Below, one piece after another: positions 8,498-17,036 of a stretch of DNA of 64,000 nucleotides (its first letter is position 1; each line of letters opens with the position of its first letter). Source of the stretch: Alphaproteobacteria bacterium LSUCC0684 (GTDB taxonomy: Bacteria > Pseudomonadota > Alphaproteobacteria > Puniceispirillales > UBA1172); contig CP166130.1 of assembly GCA_041228335.1 (NCBI GenBank), forward strand, positions 892,638 to 956,637. The letters are read 5' to 3'. Under the pieces are notes generated by a model that was not told the origin of the DNA, made no database searches, and saw only the letters and a program-made list of their open reading frames with translations. The translations under genes were made by a program, and so were the position numbers.

Positions 8498-10015
8498 ATG
8501 AAAATCGTCTTTGTACTGCTGGACTCGCTGAATCGTAATGCAATGACGCCTTATGGTTCGACATCTGTTCATACACCAAATTTCACACGGTTTCAGCAGC
8601 GTGCGGTCACTTTTGACAATCATTATGTCGGTAGCCTGCCCTGTATGCCGGCAAGGCGCGATCTTCACACCGGCCGAAGCCATTTCCTGCATCGCAGTTG
8701 GGGGCCGCTTGAGCCATTTGACGATTCTTTTCCCGAATTGATGAAGCAGAATGGCACCTACACGCATTTGATCACCGACCATCATCATTATTTTGCTGAC
8801 GGCGGCGCTACCTATCATCAGCGTTTTTCGTCATGGGAGCTGGTGAGGGGGCAGGCAATAGACCGCTGGAAAGCCGAGGTTGCGCCTGATCTTGAGGCGT
8901 TGAAATCAGCCTATCACCCTGTTCAGCACCATCGCACCAATTATATGATCAATCGGCAATTCATGCCCGAGGAAGTTGATTATTGTGCGCCGCAATTATT
9001 TGCACTCGCAGATGAATTTCTACACCGCAATCATCATGCCAAGAACTGGCTTTTACAGCTTGAATGCTTTGACCCTCATGAGCCGTTTCACGCGCCATCA
9101 CGCTTCCGTGAGCTCTACAAAACGCAATATGAAGGGCCTATTCTGGATTGGCCAATTTATGACAGAGTTACAGAAACCCCCGAAGAAATTGCTGAATTGC
9201 GCGCCAATTATTCAGCATTGGTGACGATGACAGATGAATATTTCGGTCGCTTGCTTGATTTTTTTGACGAGAAAAACCTGTGGGCCGATACCGCACTTGT
9301 TCTGACTACCGATCACGGGTTCCTTCTTGGTGAGCATGATTGGTGGGCAAAGAACCGTATGCCCGTCTATGACGAGATCGCACATATTCCACTGATGATC
9401 TATCACCCTGATTTTGCCAATATGGGCGGTAGCCGAAATAGCGCCTTGACACAGACCACGGATATTATGCCCACTATGCTGGATATGGCGGGTATACCCA
9501 TTCCCGACGATGTTACCGGACATTCACTGATGCCGGTTTTGCAGGGTCAGAAAAGCAAACGGGAGAGCGTGATCTTCGGCTATTTTGGTGCGGCGGTGAA
9601 CGTTTGTGACGGACGCTACAGCTATTTCCATTATCCGACCGTCTCGGGCGCCGATCATCTTCATGAATATACATTGATGCCCACACGGATGACGACCCGT
9701 TTTTCTATCCGTGAGTTGCTTGGCGCCACCTTGCACCCATCCTTTGCTTTCACCAAGGGTGTGCCGGTGTTGCGCCTTGACCCTAAAATAAATGATGAGG
9801 GAGAGCCAGTCGAAGTCCAAGGCATGGACTTTGTCGATACACAATCGCAATTGTTTGATCTGGTAAATGATCCGGGGCAACTTAAGCCACTCGAGGCCCC
9901 CGACATAGTGGAGCGCTTGCGTCAACAGATCATCAAAAATATGATTAACCTTGATGCACCGGATGAATCCTATCATCGATTTGGTTTTGCTGTTCCCGGG
10001 AAGCATGCGAAATGA
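8498..10015 (+). CDS. Type I sulfatase, CMPAR motif
   Basis: Arylsulfatase-A-type protein of 505 residues. The formylglycine motif is C49-M-P-A-R53 within LPCMPARRDLHTGR. Metal-site elements include the N-terminal VLLDSLNR, and TTDHGFLLGEHDWWAKN near residue 270. There is no signal peptide. It differs clearly from the BetC-like pair and belongs to the sulfatase group with a CMPARRxLHTGR signature. It is the third structural gene of the ROK operon, and its stop overlaps the next sulfatase start by four bases, so the two are probably translationally coupled. The substrate is unknown. Confidence 0.88.
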   Translation: MKIVFVLLDSLNRNAMTPYGSTSVHTPNFTRFQQRAVTFDNHYVGSLPCMPARRDLHTGRSHFLHRSWGPLEPFDDSFPELMKQNGTYTHLITDHHHYFADGGATYHQRFSSWELVRGQAIDRWKAEVAPDLEALKSAYHPVQHHRTNYMINRQFMPEEVDYCAPQLFALADEFLHRNHHAKNWLLQLECFDPHEPFHAPSRFRELYKTQYEGPILDWPIYDRVTETPEEIAELRANYSALVTMTDEYFGRLLDFFDEKNLWADTALVLTTDHGFLLGEHDWWAKNRMPVYDEIAHIPLMIYHPDFANMGGSRNSALTQTTDIMPTMLDMAGIPIPDDVTGHSLMPVLQGQKSKRESVIFGYFGAAVNVCDGRYSYFHYPTVSGADHLHEYTLMPTRMTTRFSIRELLGATLHPSFAFTKGVPVLRLDPKINDEGEPVEVQGMDFVDTQSQLFDLVNDPGQLKPLEAPDIVERLRQQIIKNMINLDAPDESYHRFGFAVPGKHAK

Positions 10016-11637
10016 CCAAAAAACCCAACATCTTGATGATAATGGCGGATCAGTTGGCCGCGCAGGCTCTGTCTGTTTACGGGAATGGGATATGCCAGAC
10101 CCCCAATCTTGAGCGTCTTGCCTCACAAGGTGTGACCTTTACGAACAATTATTCAAACAATCCGCTATGTGTTCCGAGCCGGGCATCCATGTTAACGGGC
10201 AAACTCAGCCCTGAAATCAAGGTCTATGACAATGCCAATGAAATTGCCTCATCATTGCCGACGATGGCGCATTACATGCGCGCACTGGGCTATCAGACGT
10301 TTCTATCCGGCAAGATGCATTTTATTGGCCCTGACCAACTTCATGGATTTGAGGAGCGCCTGACCACCGATGTTTATCCGGCGGATTTTCAGTGGATTGC
10401 CGATTGGTCAGCGGGGCCGGCATTCGTCCCGTCAGGAACGGCGTTGAATGGGGTTGTTGAGGCGGGCCCCTGTATCCGCACGATGCAAGAAGATTATGAT
10501 GATGATGTCGAGTTTCAGGCGCGCCGCAAGATCTTTGATTTGGCGCGGCAGGAAGATGGAAAACCGTTCTTTGGTGTGATTTCGTTCACGAGCCCGCACA
10601 CGCCCTTCAATGTCACTCAGAAATTTTGGGACCTCTATGATCATGAACAAATAGGCCTTCCCGATGTGCCAGCGATTCCCTTTGCCGAACTTGATTACTT
10701 TTCCAAAGCGTTGTTTTTTGCGCATGGGCGGCATCGACATACCGTCACCGAGAATCATCTGCGAAATGCACGCCACGCCTATTTTGCAATGATCTCCTAT
10801 CTGGATGAAAAGATTGGTAATATTTTAGAACAACTGGATGACACCGGACTACTTGATAACACGGTGGTGATGTTTACATCGGATCATGGTGAGATGCTCG
10901 GCGAGCGTGGCATGTGGTTCAAGCAATGTTTCTGGGAGTGGTCTGCCCGGGTGCCGCTGGTGATTTCGGTGCCGGGCGGCCGCCGGAATGAACAGGTTGC
11001 TGTAAACACGTCTCTGGTAGATTTGCTTCCAACACTGATAGGGTTGGCTGGTGGCGCTGCAGGGCTGCCTGAAGAGATGGTTCATGGCCTTGCGGGAACA
11101 GATCTTGGCGCTTTTTTAACTGGAGATGATGAAGATTGGCCTGATTGTGTCATTGCCGATTATCTGGCCATTGGCCCTTGTGTGCCGTGCCGGATGGTCA
11201 GGAAGGGGCGCTATAAGTATATATTCACGCATGGCAAGCCTGATCTACTTTTTGATCTTGTCGATGACCCGCAGGAATTGAACAATCTTGCGCTCGACGC
11301 TAAGCATGAACCGGCACTTGATGAGTTGAAACAGGTGGCAATGAAAGATTATGATCCGGTCGGGTTGATGGAAGAGATAATAATCAGCCAGCGATATCGC
11401 CGTTTTGTGGCGACCGTTGGCGGGCGTCAACCATCATGGGATTATATCGCGTATCAGGGTGATGCTGAACGCTATGTTCGCCGGGACGGTGTTGATGGAA
11501 CGAAATCGCGACTTCGACTGCCGCGAGTGGCTACAATACCGCCTGATATGCCTGATCTTGCCGCAGACATCATTGACCGGATGATGGCGGGTGAATTGGA
11601 TTTTGACCAGATGAAAGATGCATGGAATGCAGGGTAA
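10012..11637 (+). CDS. betC: Choline-sulfatase-like sulfatase (second copy)
   Basis: A 541-residue sulfatase with maturation motif C53-V-P-S-R57 and BetC landmarks: GKMHFIGPDQLHGFEER, LTTDVYPADF, and the C-terminal PSWDYIAYQ tail. It is paralogous to 1068-2630, with the same order of motifs, but shows clear divergence in the middle, where QEDYDDDV and SFTSPHTPFNV stand out. Expected reaction: hydrolysis of choline-O-sulfate or a similar alkyl sulfate in the cytoplasm. The start overlaps the upstream sulfatase stop (ATGA). Two BetC-type enzymes in one locus suggest related but different substrates. Confidence 0.88.
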   Translation: MTKKPNILMIMADQLAAQALSVYGNGICQTPNLERLASQGVTFTNNYSNNPLCVPSRASMLTGKLSPEIKVYDNANEIASSLPTMAHYMRALGYQTFLSGKMHFIGPDQLHGFEERLTTDVYPADFQWIADWSAGPAFVPSGTALNGVVEAGPCIRTMQEDYDDDVEFQARRKIFDLARQEDGKPFFGVISFTSPHTPFNVTQKFWDLYDHEQIGLPDVPAIPFAELDYFSKALFFAHGRHRHTVTENHLRNARHAYFAMISYLDEKIGNILEQLDDTGLLDNTVVMFTSDHGEMLGERGMWFKQCFWEWSARVPLVISVPGGRRNEQVAVNTSLVDLLPTLIGLAGGAAGLPEEMVHGLAGTDLGAFLTGDDEDWPDCVIADYLAIGPCVPCRMVRKGRYKYIFTHGKPDLLFDLVDDPQELNNLALDAKHEPALDELKQVAMKDYDPVGLMEEIIISQRYRRFVATVGGRQPSWDYIAYQGDAERYVRRDGVDGTKSRLRLPRVATIPPDMPDLAADIIDRMMAGELDFDQMKDAWNAG

Positions 11638-11684
11638 CGAATTTGGTCTCTTTATTGATTTCATTGTGATACCAATATCCCACC

Positions 11685-12614
11685 GTGAGTGACATTTTTT
11701 CAACAATCTCTGCTGTTTTGTTACTGGTATTCGCCGGGCATATACTTTGGCGCCAAAAATTTGTTCCTGTCTCTTTTTGGGATGGACTCTCAAAGATCTG
11801 CTATTGGATTTTGTTTCCATGTCTGCTCTTTGATTTGATGTCCACGCTTCAGTTGGATGCACCGTTTTTGCTGCCATTTGGTCTTACGATACTTGTGGGC
11901 TCGACTTCAGTGGTTTTCTTCGGACTTTTCTCGGGATGGCTGATTGGAGCAAGTGGGTCAACCACCTCATCGCTTGTTCAGGGTGGGTTGAGATGCAACG
12001 GTTTCTTGATGTTGGCATTTGTACAGGGTGCCTTTGGCATGGCTGCCCTTGAGATTGGTGCCCTGAGTGTTGCGATACTCGTTCCAATCGCCAATATCGT
12101 TTCCGTTCTGGTGATTTTCTTGTTGGGCGACAGTAAGAAGGACGCCGATCTTGGCCAGGCTATTTTTACTGAATGTGCCCGCAACCCCCTTATCGGGGCG
12201 ATCATCCTCGGTGGGCTGGTCAATGTCTTTGCTGTTCCGATCCCGGGTTTTGTCAATGTATCAACCGAACTGCTCGGCCGATCTTCATTGCCCATGCTGT
12301 TGTTATGCGTGGGGGCATCAATCAGAATTGCCGGATTAGGGGCTCACAAGATGGCATTGTTTTTGGCAGTGTTGTCAAAGCTTATTGTCCTGCCATCCAT
12401 CATGATGATCGCCGGCCTTTTCCTTGGTTTGGAAAAACAGGTTCTGCTCGTGCTGGTTGTTTTAGCGGCGGCCCCTACAGCCGCTTCATCCTACACGCTG
12501 GCACAGCAGCTTGGAGGAGATGTCCCGCTCATGGCTGAGATCATTACCGTACAGACGTTGGTGTCGGCTATCGCCATTCCAGGGTGGGTCATGGCAATGA
12601 CCATGTTGCTGTAA
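11685..12614 (+). CDS. AEC-family (auxin efflux carrier-type) permease
   Basis: Integral membrane protein of 309 residues with about ten hydrophobic segments, starting with FSTISAVLLLVFAGHILW and ending with AAPTAASSYTLAQQLGG, a motif typical of the Mem_trans/AEC family. It uses a GTG start at 11685; no in-frame ATG gives a better N-terminus. Members carry malonate, malate or other small anions, and some are exporters. It sits 47 bases behind the last sulfatase and probably ends the operon, so it could move a desulfated product or counter-ion. This role is inference. The 249 bases after it (12615-12863) show no gene or clear terminator. Confidence 0.85.
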   Translation: MSDIFSTISAVLLLVFAGHILWRQKFVPVSFWDGLSKICYWILFPCLLFDLMSTLQLDAPFLLPFGLTILVGSTSVVFFGLFSGWLIGASGSTTSSLVQGGLRCNGFLMLAFVQGAFGMAALEIGALSVAILVPIANIVSVLVIFLLGDSKKDADLGQAIFTECARNPLIGAIILGGLVNVFAVPIPGFVNVSTELLGRSSLPMLLLCVGASIRIAGLGAHKMALFLAVLSKLIVLPSIMMIAGLFLGLEKQVLLVLVVLAAAPTAASSYTLAQQLGGDVPLMAEIITVQTLVSAIAIPGWVMAMTMLL

Positions 12615-12863
12615 GGCCAGAAATTGCACATTTCGTAAATTGGGGCAGAAGATGATGCCTTCATGCCTGGTTTGATTGAATTCTCATCATTCGACATATT
12701 TGAGATCTGACAAACATGTGGCCACGGTCACTGGTAACGAAATTCGCCTCATGACTTTTGCACTCTTGGTTCAACATATAATCTGTTTTTTAAAATTGCG
12801 TGTAAGCTGCTGGTGTCACCTGCGATTACAACTCGGTGCATTGAGCCAAGATAGAGGTCAGCA

Positions 12864-13784
12864 TTATTCTAAATTGGAGTTCTCAAGGGTTTCTTTTGAA
12901 AATTTTTCATCAAAATATTCAAGTACGGCTGTGCAATCCTTGCCGCCAAATCCAGCTTTTGCTGCGTCATCAAAAATTTGCCTTGCGAGTGGTCCAAAGA
13001 CGGCATTGCCTTTCATGTTGCTGAACATGGCCATGGCCATGGACAAATCCTTGATACCCATGTTGATCGGAAAGTCGGCGGCGGTGTCCCCGCGCAGAAC
13101 CTTTTTCGGAAAATTGGTCAACAACTGGCCGCGTCCAGCTGCGGTGTTCTGCAATAGATCAACGGTTAACGGACGGTCCAGCCCTGCTGCTTTAGCAAGT
13201 GCAAGCACCTCAGCGGTTAACACATGATTGATCATGCTCATATAGTTGTTCACCAGTTTCAACCGCAGACCATAGCCGATGGGTCCTGCGTGAACCACAC
13301 GTTGTGACAATGCCTTAAGCAGATCAGAGATACGTTCAATATCGCCCGTATCGCCACCGACAAGACTTATCAGATTGCCTGTTGCAGCCTCGGCTGGTGA
13401 AAGGCAGACAGGTGCGTCAATGAGGATAGCACCCAGGTTCTGAATCTGTTGCGCCTGCCGTTCAAGCTGGTCAATTTGGCCAGTCGACATTTCGATTACA
13501 ATGTCTCCGGATTGGATTCCGGCAGAAGCACCGTTGTCACCAAAAAGCACCTCTTCAACATGCCCGCTGGTCGGTAGGATGGTGATAAGGCGGGATGCAA
13601 GTTTCATTGCTTCCTCTGGGGATTGGGCTATCACACAGTTTGTGGTTTCTTCGAAGTAACTGCATTTTGTCTTGTCGATGTCGTAGACAACTAGATCCCA
13701 TCCTGTCTTGATGAGATGAGCCGCCATCGGCGCGCCCATTGTGCCAAGCCCGATGAAGCCAATCCTCTCCTGTCGCCTTTTCAT
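12864..13784 (-). CDS. YihU-like beta-hydroxyacid dehydrogenase
   Basis: NAD(P)-dependent 3-hydroxyisobutyrate dehydrogenase family, 306 residues. The N-terminal Rossmann motif is GFIGLGTMGAPMA. The catalytic Lys lies in LKLVNNYMS, and the segment NTAAGRGQLLTNFPKKVL is much closer to E. coli YihU (sulfolactaldehyde reductase; compared from memory) than to GarR or MmsB. However, the residue matching YihU Arg123, which contacts the sulfonate, is Leu here (DAPVCLSPAEA). The substrate is therefore probably a related three- or four-carbon aldehyde or hydroxyacid without a sulfonate, or one bound differently. Its start overlaps the transketolase C-subunit stop (ATGA), so it is the third gene of that leftward operon. 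Confidence 0.85.
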   Translation of the reverse strand: MKRRQERIGFIGLGTMGAPMAAHLIKTGWDLVVYDIDKTKCSYFEETTNCVIAQSPEEAMKLASRLITILPTSGHVEEVLFGDNGASAGIQSGDIVIEMSTGQIDQLERQAQQIQNLGAILIDAPVCLSPAEAATGNLISLVGGDTGDIERISDLLKALSQRVVHAGPIGYGLRLKLVNNYMSMINHVLTAEVLALAKAAGLDRPLTVDLLQNTAAGRGQLLTNFPKKVLRGDTAADFPINMGIKDLSMAMAMFSNMKGNAVFGPLARQIFDDAAKAGFGGKDCTAVLEYFDEKFSKETLENSNLE

Positions 13785-14788
13785 GACGCCATGGCCTGTT
13801 TGATCTTCGACGTGATGTCGTCTGCGGTCAGTCCATATTTTTCAAAAAGAAAATCCCGGCTTCCACCTTCAGCGAAACAATCCTGAACACCGATGCGAAA
13901 GAATGGTCGCGCGATATTGTTGTCAGCCATTACCTCGGCAATGGCTGACCCAAGCCCGCCAACGACGGTGTGGTTCTCCGCAGTGACAATGATTTTGCTT
14001 TGCCTGATCACGTTGAGAACACCTCCAATATCAAGAGGCTTGATGCTCGCGCAATCAATAACACTGATGCTGATACCTTGCTGCTTTAAATCCCGTGCGG
14101 CTTGCAACGCTTGTTCAATCATCAGGCCTGTGGCAAAAATTGCGGCGTCGCTCCCCTGATGAAGACATCTGACTTTACCGATCTGCAGAGAAGGGAAGTT
14201 GTCGGGACGTAAATCTTGTTTTGTTGCTCGATATAAGCGCAAGTAGACTGGTCCGTCATGCGCCAGTGCCGCCACCACCGCATCCGCGTAATCGGCAGGG
14301 TTGGCAGGTTCCAGCACAGTCATATTCGGCAATGCCCGCATTAGTGCAATATCGTCGATCGCCTGATGTGAAACTCCCAGAAGCGAGTCAATACCGGGCA
14401 TGAATCCGACCAGTTTTACATTTGTTTTGGGGTACGCAACCTGCATCGCGATTTGATCGAAGCTGCGTCTTGACAAAAAAACTGAAAAGGAATGCACAAA
14501 CGGAATGAAACCTGCCCGGGCAAGACCAGCCCCGACGCCAACCATATTGGCTTCGGCGATTCCTGCCATGATAAATTGGTCAGGTAGATGATCGCGGACT
14601 AAATCGGTTTCTGTCGGTGCCGTGAGGTCAGCAGTCAGCGCCAAAATTGATCTATTAGCTCGTGCGGCGGCAAGCAGTGCCTCGCCATAGTATTTGGGAA
14701 CCGATTTCTGGCTTGCTTGCTGTTTGACAGTGAAATCATCAAGATGCAGGGCATTAGCCTTTGCTATCTCTTTATCTGATTCAGTCAT
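13781..14788 (-). CDS. Transketolase, C-terminal subunit
   Basis: Pyrimidine-binding plus C-terminal part of a split transketolase, 335 residues. The catalytic Glu lies in MAGIAEANMVGVGAGLA, and PYR-domain features include FSVFLSRRSFDQIAMQVAY and GVSHQAIDDIALMRALPN. A longer frame opens at 15022, but its first 78 codons only overlap the N-subunit gene in another frame. The ATG at 14788 overlaps the upstream stop by eight bases and gives the usual subunit length. It forms the active enzyme with the product of 14781-15617 and transfers two-carbon units between sugar phosphates. Split transketolases are common in dedicated sugar clusters, including one version of sulfosugar breakdown. Confidence 0.9.
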   Translation of the reverse strand: MTESDKEIAKANALHLDDFTVKQQASQKSVPKYYGEALLAAARANRSILALTADLTAPTETDLVRDHLPDQFIMAGIAEANMVGVGAGLARAGFIPFVHSFSVFLSRRSFDQIAMQVAYPKTNVKLVGFMPGIDSLLGVSHQAIDDIALMRALPNMTVLEPANPADYADAVVAALAHDGPVYLRLYRATKQDLRPDNFPSLQIGKVRCLHQGSDAAIFATGLMIEQALQAARDLKQQGISISVIDCASIKPLDIGGVLNVIRQSKIIVTAENHTVVGGLGSAIAEVMADNNIARPFFRIGVQDCFAEGGSRDFLFEKYGLTADDITSKIKQAMAS

Positions 14789-15617
14789 GGCCTGCCTCCA
14801 GCCAGCCAAGGGCTTCAACAGCAGCGTCCTTCGGCAACACCATATTGTGACTCTTCCGGCCTTCAAGAAAGGGTACACCCTTTCCCGGTATGGTATGGGC
14901 AATAATGCAGGATGGACGTTCCTTGTTAGCCTTGGCCGCTTCGAAACTGGCAAACATCGCATCGAAATCATGCCCATCGATAACCATTGTATGCCACCCA
15001 AAATTTTCGAGCTTGGTGTCAACTGGATCTATTGCTGCAACATCACGCGCGTCCCCTTCAACCTGCATGTAGTTTAGATCGATAATCATGATCAGATTTG
15101 AGAGGTTGTGCGTAGCTGCAAACATAGCCGCTTCCCATACCTGGCCCTCTTCCAACTCGCCGTCACCAAGCATCAAATAGATGTTTGAGTTCCTCTGTTG
15201 AAGCTTGGCGCCCATTGCCAGCCCTGCGGCAACGGACAAACCCTGCCCAAGTGATCCACAAGTGCATTCAATCAGTGGCTTCAACCGCTCGGAAGCGTTG
15301 ATTTCCAGCACAGATCCGTCAAGGCAGTAATCTTCCAGCATCTCCAGAGCAATCAATCCAGCTCTGGCGAGGGTGCCGTAATAAACTGCTGTGTTATGTG
15401 CCGTTGACAGTATGAACCGGTCTCGGTCTGGCCATTCAGGATTATTGCTGTCGAAACGGAGTTCCTGAAAAAAGAGATGGGTGAACAGATCTGTTGCTCC
15501 AAGACCTTGCTGAACATAGCCTTGACCATGGCGTGCAACCATGCGGATTACATCCTTGCGTATGGTTTTAGCGATGGCTTGTAACTCACTCAGTTTTGTT
15601 CTGTTACCTGTTTTCAT
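14781..15617 (-). CDS. Transketolase, N-terminal subunit
   Basis: Thiamine-diphosphate-binding subunit of a split transketolase, 278 residues. The diphosphate motif GDGELEEGQVWEA and IIDLNYMQ (the GDG...N region) are clear. The conserved His residues are in STAHNTA and IECTCGSLGQGLSVAAGLA. It is the first gene of a leftward three-gene operon with the C subunit and the YihU-like dehydrogenase. A perfect 16-bp palindrome lies 88 bases upstream of its start, so LacI control is likely. The enzyme probably channels a sugar-phosphate product of this cluster into central metabolism. Confidence 0.9.
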   Translation of the reverse strand: MKTGNRTKLSELQAIAKTIRKDVIRMVARHGQGYVQQGLGATDLFTHLFFQELRFDSNNPEWPDRDRFILSTAHNTAVYYGTLARAGLIALEMLEDYCLDGSVLEINASERLKPLIECTCGSLGQGLSVAAGLAMGAKLQQRNSNIYLMLGDGELEEGQVWEAAMFAATHNLSNLIMIIDLNYMQVEGDARDVAAIDPVDTKLENFGWHTMVIDGHDFDAMFASFEAAKANKERPSCIIAHTIPGKGVPFLEGRKSHNMVLPKDAAVEALGWLEAGHD

Positions 15618-15704
15618 GCAGTTTCCGGCCCTGTATCATCTTTTTTCCCTTCTTCTCGGCTTAAAACACCTTCATCTGTTCCCGGGAAGTGGTAGACCTT
15701 CTGA

Positions 15705-15720
15705 ATGATACCGGTATCAT
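15705..15720. promoter_or_regulatory. LacI-type operator, perfect palindrome
   Basis: ATGATACCGGTATCAT is a perfect 16-bp palindrome with the central CCGG typical of LacI/GalR operators. It lies 88 bases upstream of the split transketolase operon. On the leftward strand the sequence TATGAT at its edge could be a -10 box, so bound repressor would block transcription. Two near-copies lie at 18695 and 21900. The LacI gene is adjacent at 15827-16870. Confidence 0.85.
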
Positions 15721-15826
15721 ATTCCAAATCAAGTAAGTTTTATGTCTGGAATGACGGATCAGGGTAACTGGGAGAGCATTTGGTGGTGATATCAGAGCTT
15801 TGTATTCAATACCGCGATCTCATAGT

Positions 15827-16870
15827 TCATGCGGTATCACGGACTTTCAAGTCAAACCCGACATCATTAATTCGGTTGATGTCATTTTCACCTTTTATAA
15901 GGCGGATGGCAATCTCGGCGGCTTTCAGGCCAATACGTTGGCGCGGTACCGAAATAGTTGTCAGTGCAGGCTTGTGAATTGCGCCTATGGAGGTATTGTC
16001 AAAGCCTGCCAGCGCGACGTCATCTGGTATTTTGATATCGTTACGCTGGCATTCCATGAGTGCACCAAACGCGATGATATCCGACGAAGCAAAAACACAG
16101 TCAAGGCCATGTCCTTTGGTCAGCAAGCTTTTCATCGCTGCTGCGCCACTGGCAAACTCATACGTCGCTTCGCGTGTTATTGAGGGATCAAATGGCCAGC
16201 CATGCTTTTGAATTGCTGCCTTGTAGCCGCGCAAACGGTCTTGGGATCTGTCATTGTTCTCTAGAATTCCGCCAATATAGCCGATGTTCTTATATCCACG
16301 CGAAATCAGGAACGATGTCATTTCAAATGATGCTTGATAATTCGACATGCCCACACAGATATGGTTGCTTTTGTCTGATATATTCCAGATCTCAACTGTT
16401 GGTATCCGATATTGAGCAATCAGTTCTTCTGCCGCTTTGGTATGTGTGTGGCCAGTCAGTATCAGTGCATCAGCACGGTGAGAAATAAAGGTGCGGATAA
16501 TGTCTTCTTCTCGTTGCAGGCAATATTCATTGCTACCAATCAAAACCTGAAAACCTTCGGGCATCAGGCTGCTGGTGATAGACTGAATTGTGTCGGCAAA
16601 GATTGAATTGGATAGCGTTGGCACGATGATGCCAACCATATTGCTGCGGCGGTTTGACAGGCTGCCAGCAGCAGCATTGCTGATAAAGTTAAGTTCAATA
16701 GCCGCCGCTTCGACTTTTTTTCGTGTGGCAGGTTTGACCAGATGCGACTTGCTTAGGGCACGGGACGCGGTGATCGGCGAAACGCCGGCAATTCGTGCTA
16801 CATCACGAATAGTAACCGGCTTGTGATGCAATTTTGGTGGCACGGTTGACCTCGTATACTGCTTGCGCAT
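15827..16870 (-). CDS. LacI-family transcriptional regulator
   Basis: Repressor of 347 residues. The N-terminal helix-turn-helix and hinge read TIRDVARIAGVSPITASRAL at about residues 19-38. The periplasmic-binding-protein-like sensor domain begins at NMVGIIVPTLSN and includes AGFDNTSIGAIHKPALTTI. It sits in the middle of the catabolic cluster, and three CCGG-centred palindromes lie at promoters on both sides, so it is the probable local repressor. No copy of the palindrome was seen before its own start; an inverted repeat CTTGGGTAA / TTACCCAAG spanning about 16874-16956 may serve that purpose. The inducer is unknown, probably a cluster substrate or intermediate. Confidence 0.9.
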   Translation of the reverse strand: MRKQYTRSTVPPKLHHKPVTIRDVARIAGVSPITASRALSKSHLVKPATRKKVEAAAIELNFISNAAAGSLSNRRSNMVGIIVPTLSNSIFADTIQSITSSLMPEGFQVLIGSNEYCLQREEDIIRTFISHRADALILTGHTHTKAAEELIAQYRIPTVEIWNISDKSNHICVGMSNYQASFEMTSFLISRGYKNIGYIGGILENNDRSQDRLRGYKAAIQKHGWPFDPSITREATYEFASGAAAMKSLLTKGHGLDCVFASSDIIAFGALMECQRNDIKIPDDVALAGFDNTSIGAIHKPALTTISVPRQRIGLKAAEIAIRLIKGENDINRINDVGFDLKVRDTA

Positions 16871-17036
16871 TGACTTGGGTAAGACAGACTATCTCCGGCT
16901 TACGATCTGATCAAATGCTACCCGTCCATATATGCTGGGCAAGCTTTTACCCAAGGTAAATATAACACAAGAGCCCGTCATATGATGAACATTAGTATCA
17001 CAGACAGTCTGAAGATCGTTAAGGATTTAAATATGC

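Noticed and set aside
14789-15022. N-terminal extension of the transketolase C subunit
   Set aside because: These 78 codons lie inside the N-subunit gene in another frame and encode no transketolase sequence; ATG 14788 gives the normal start.
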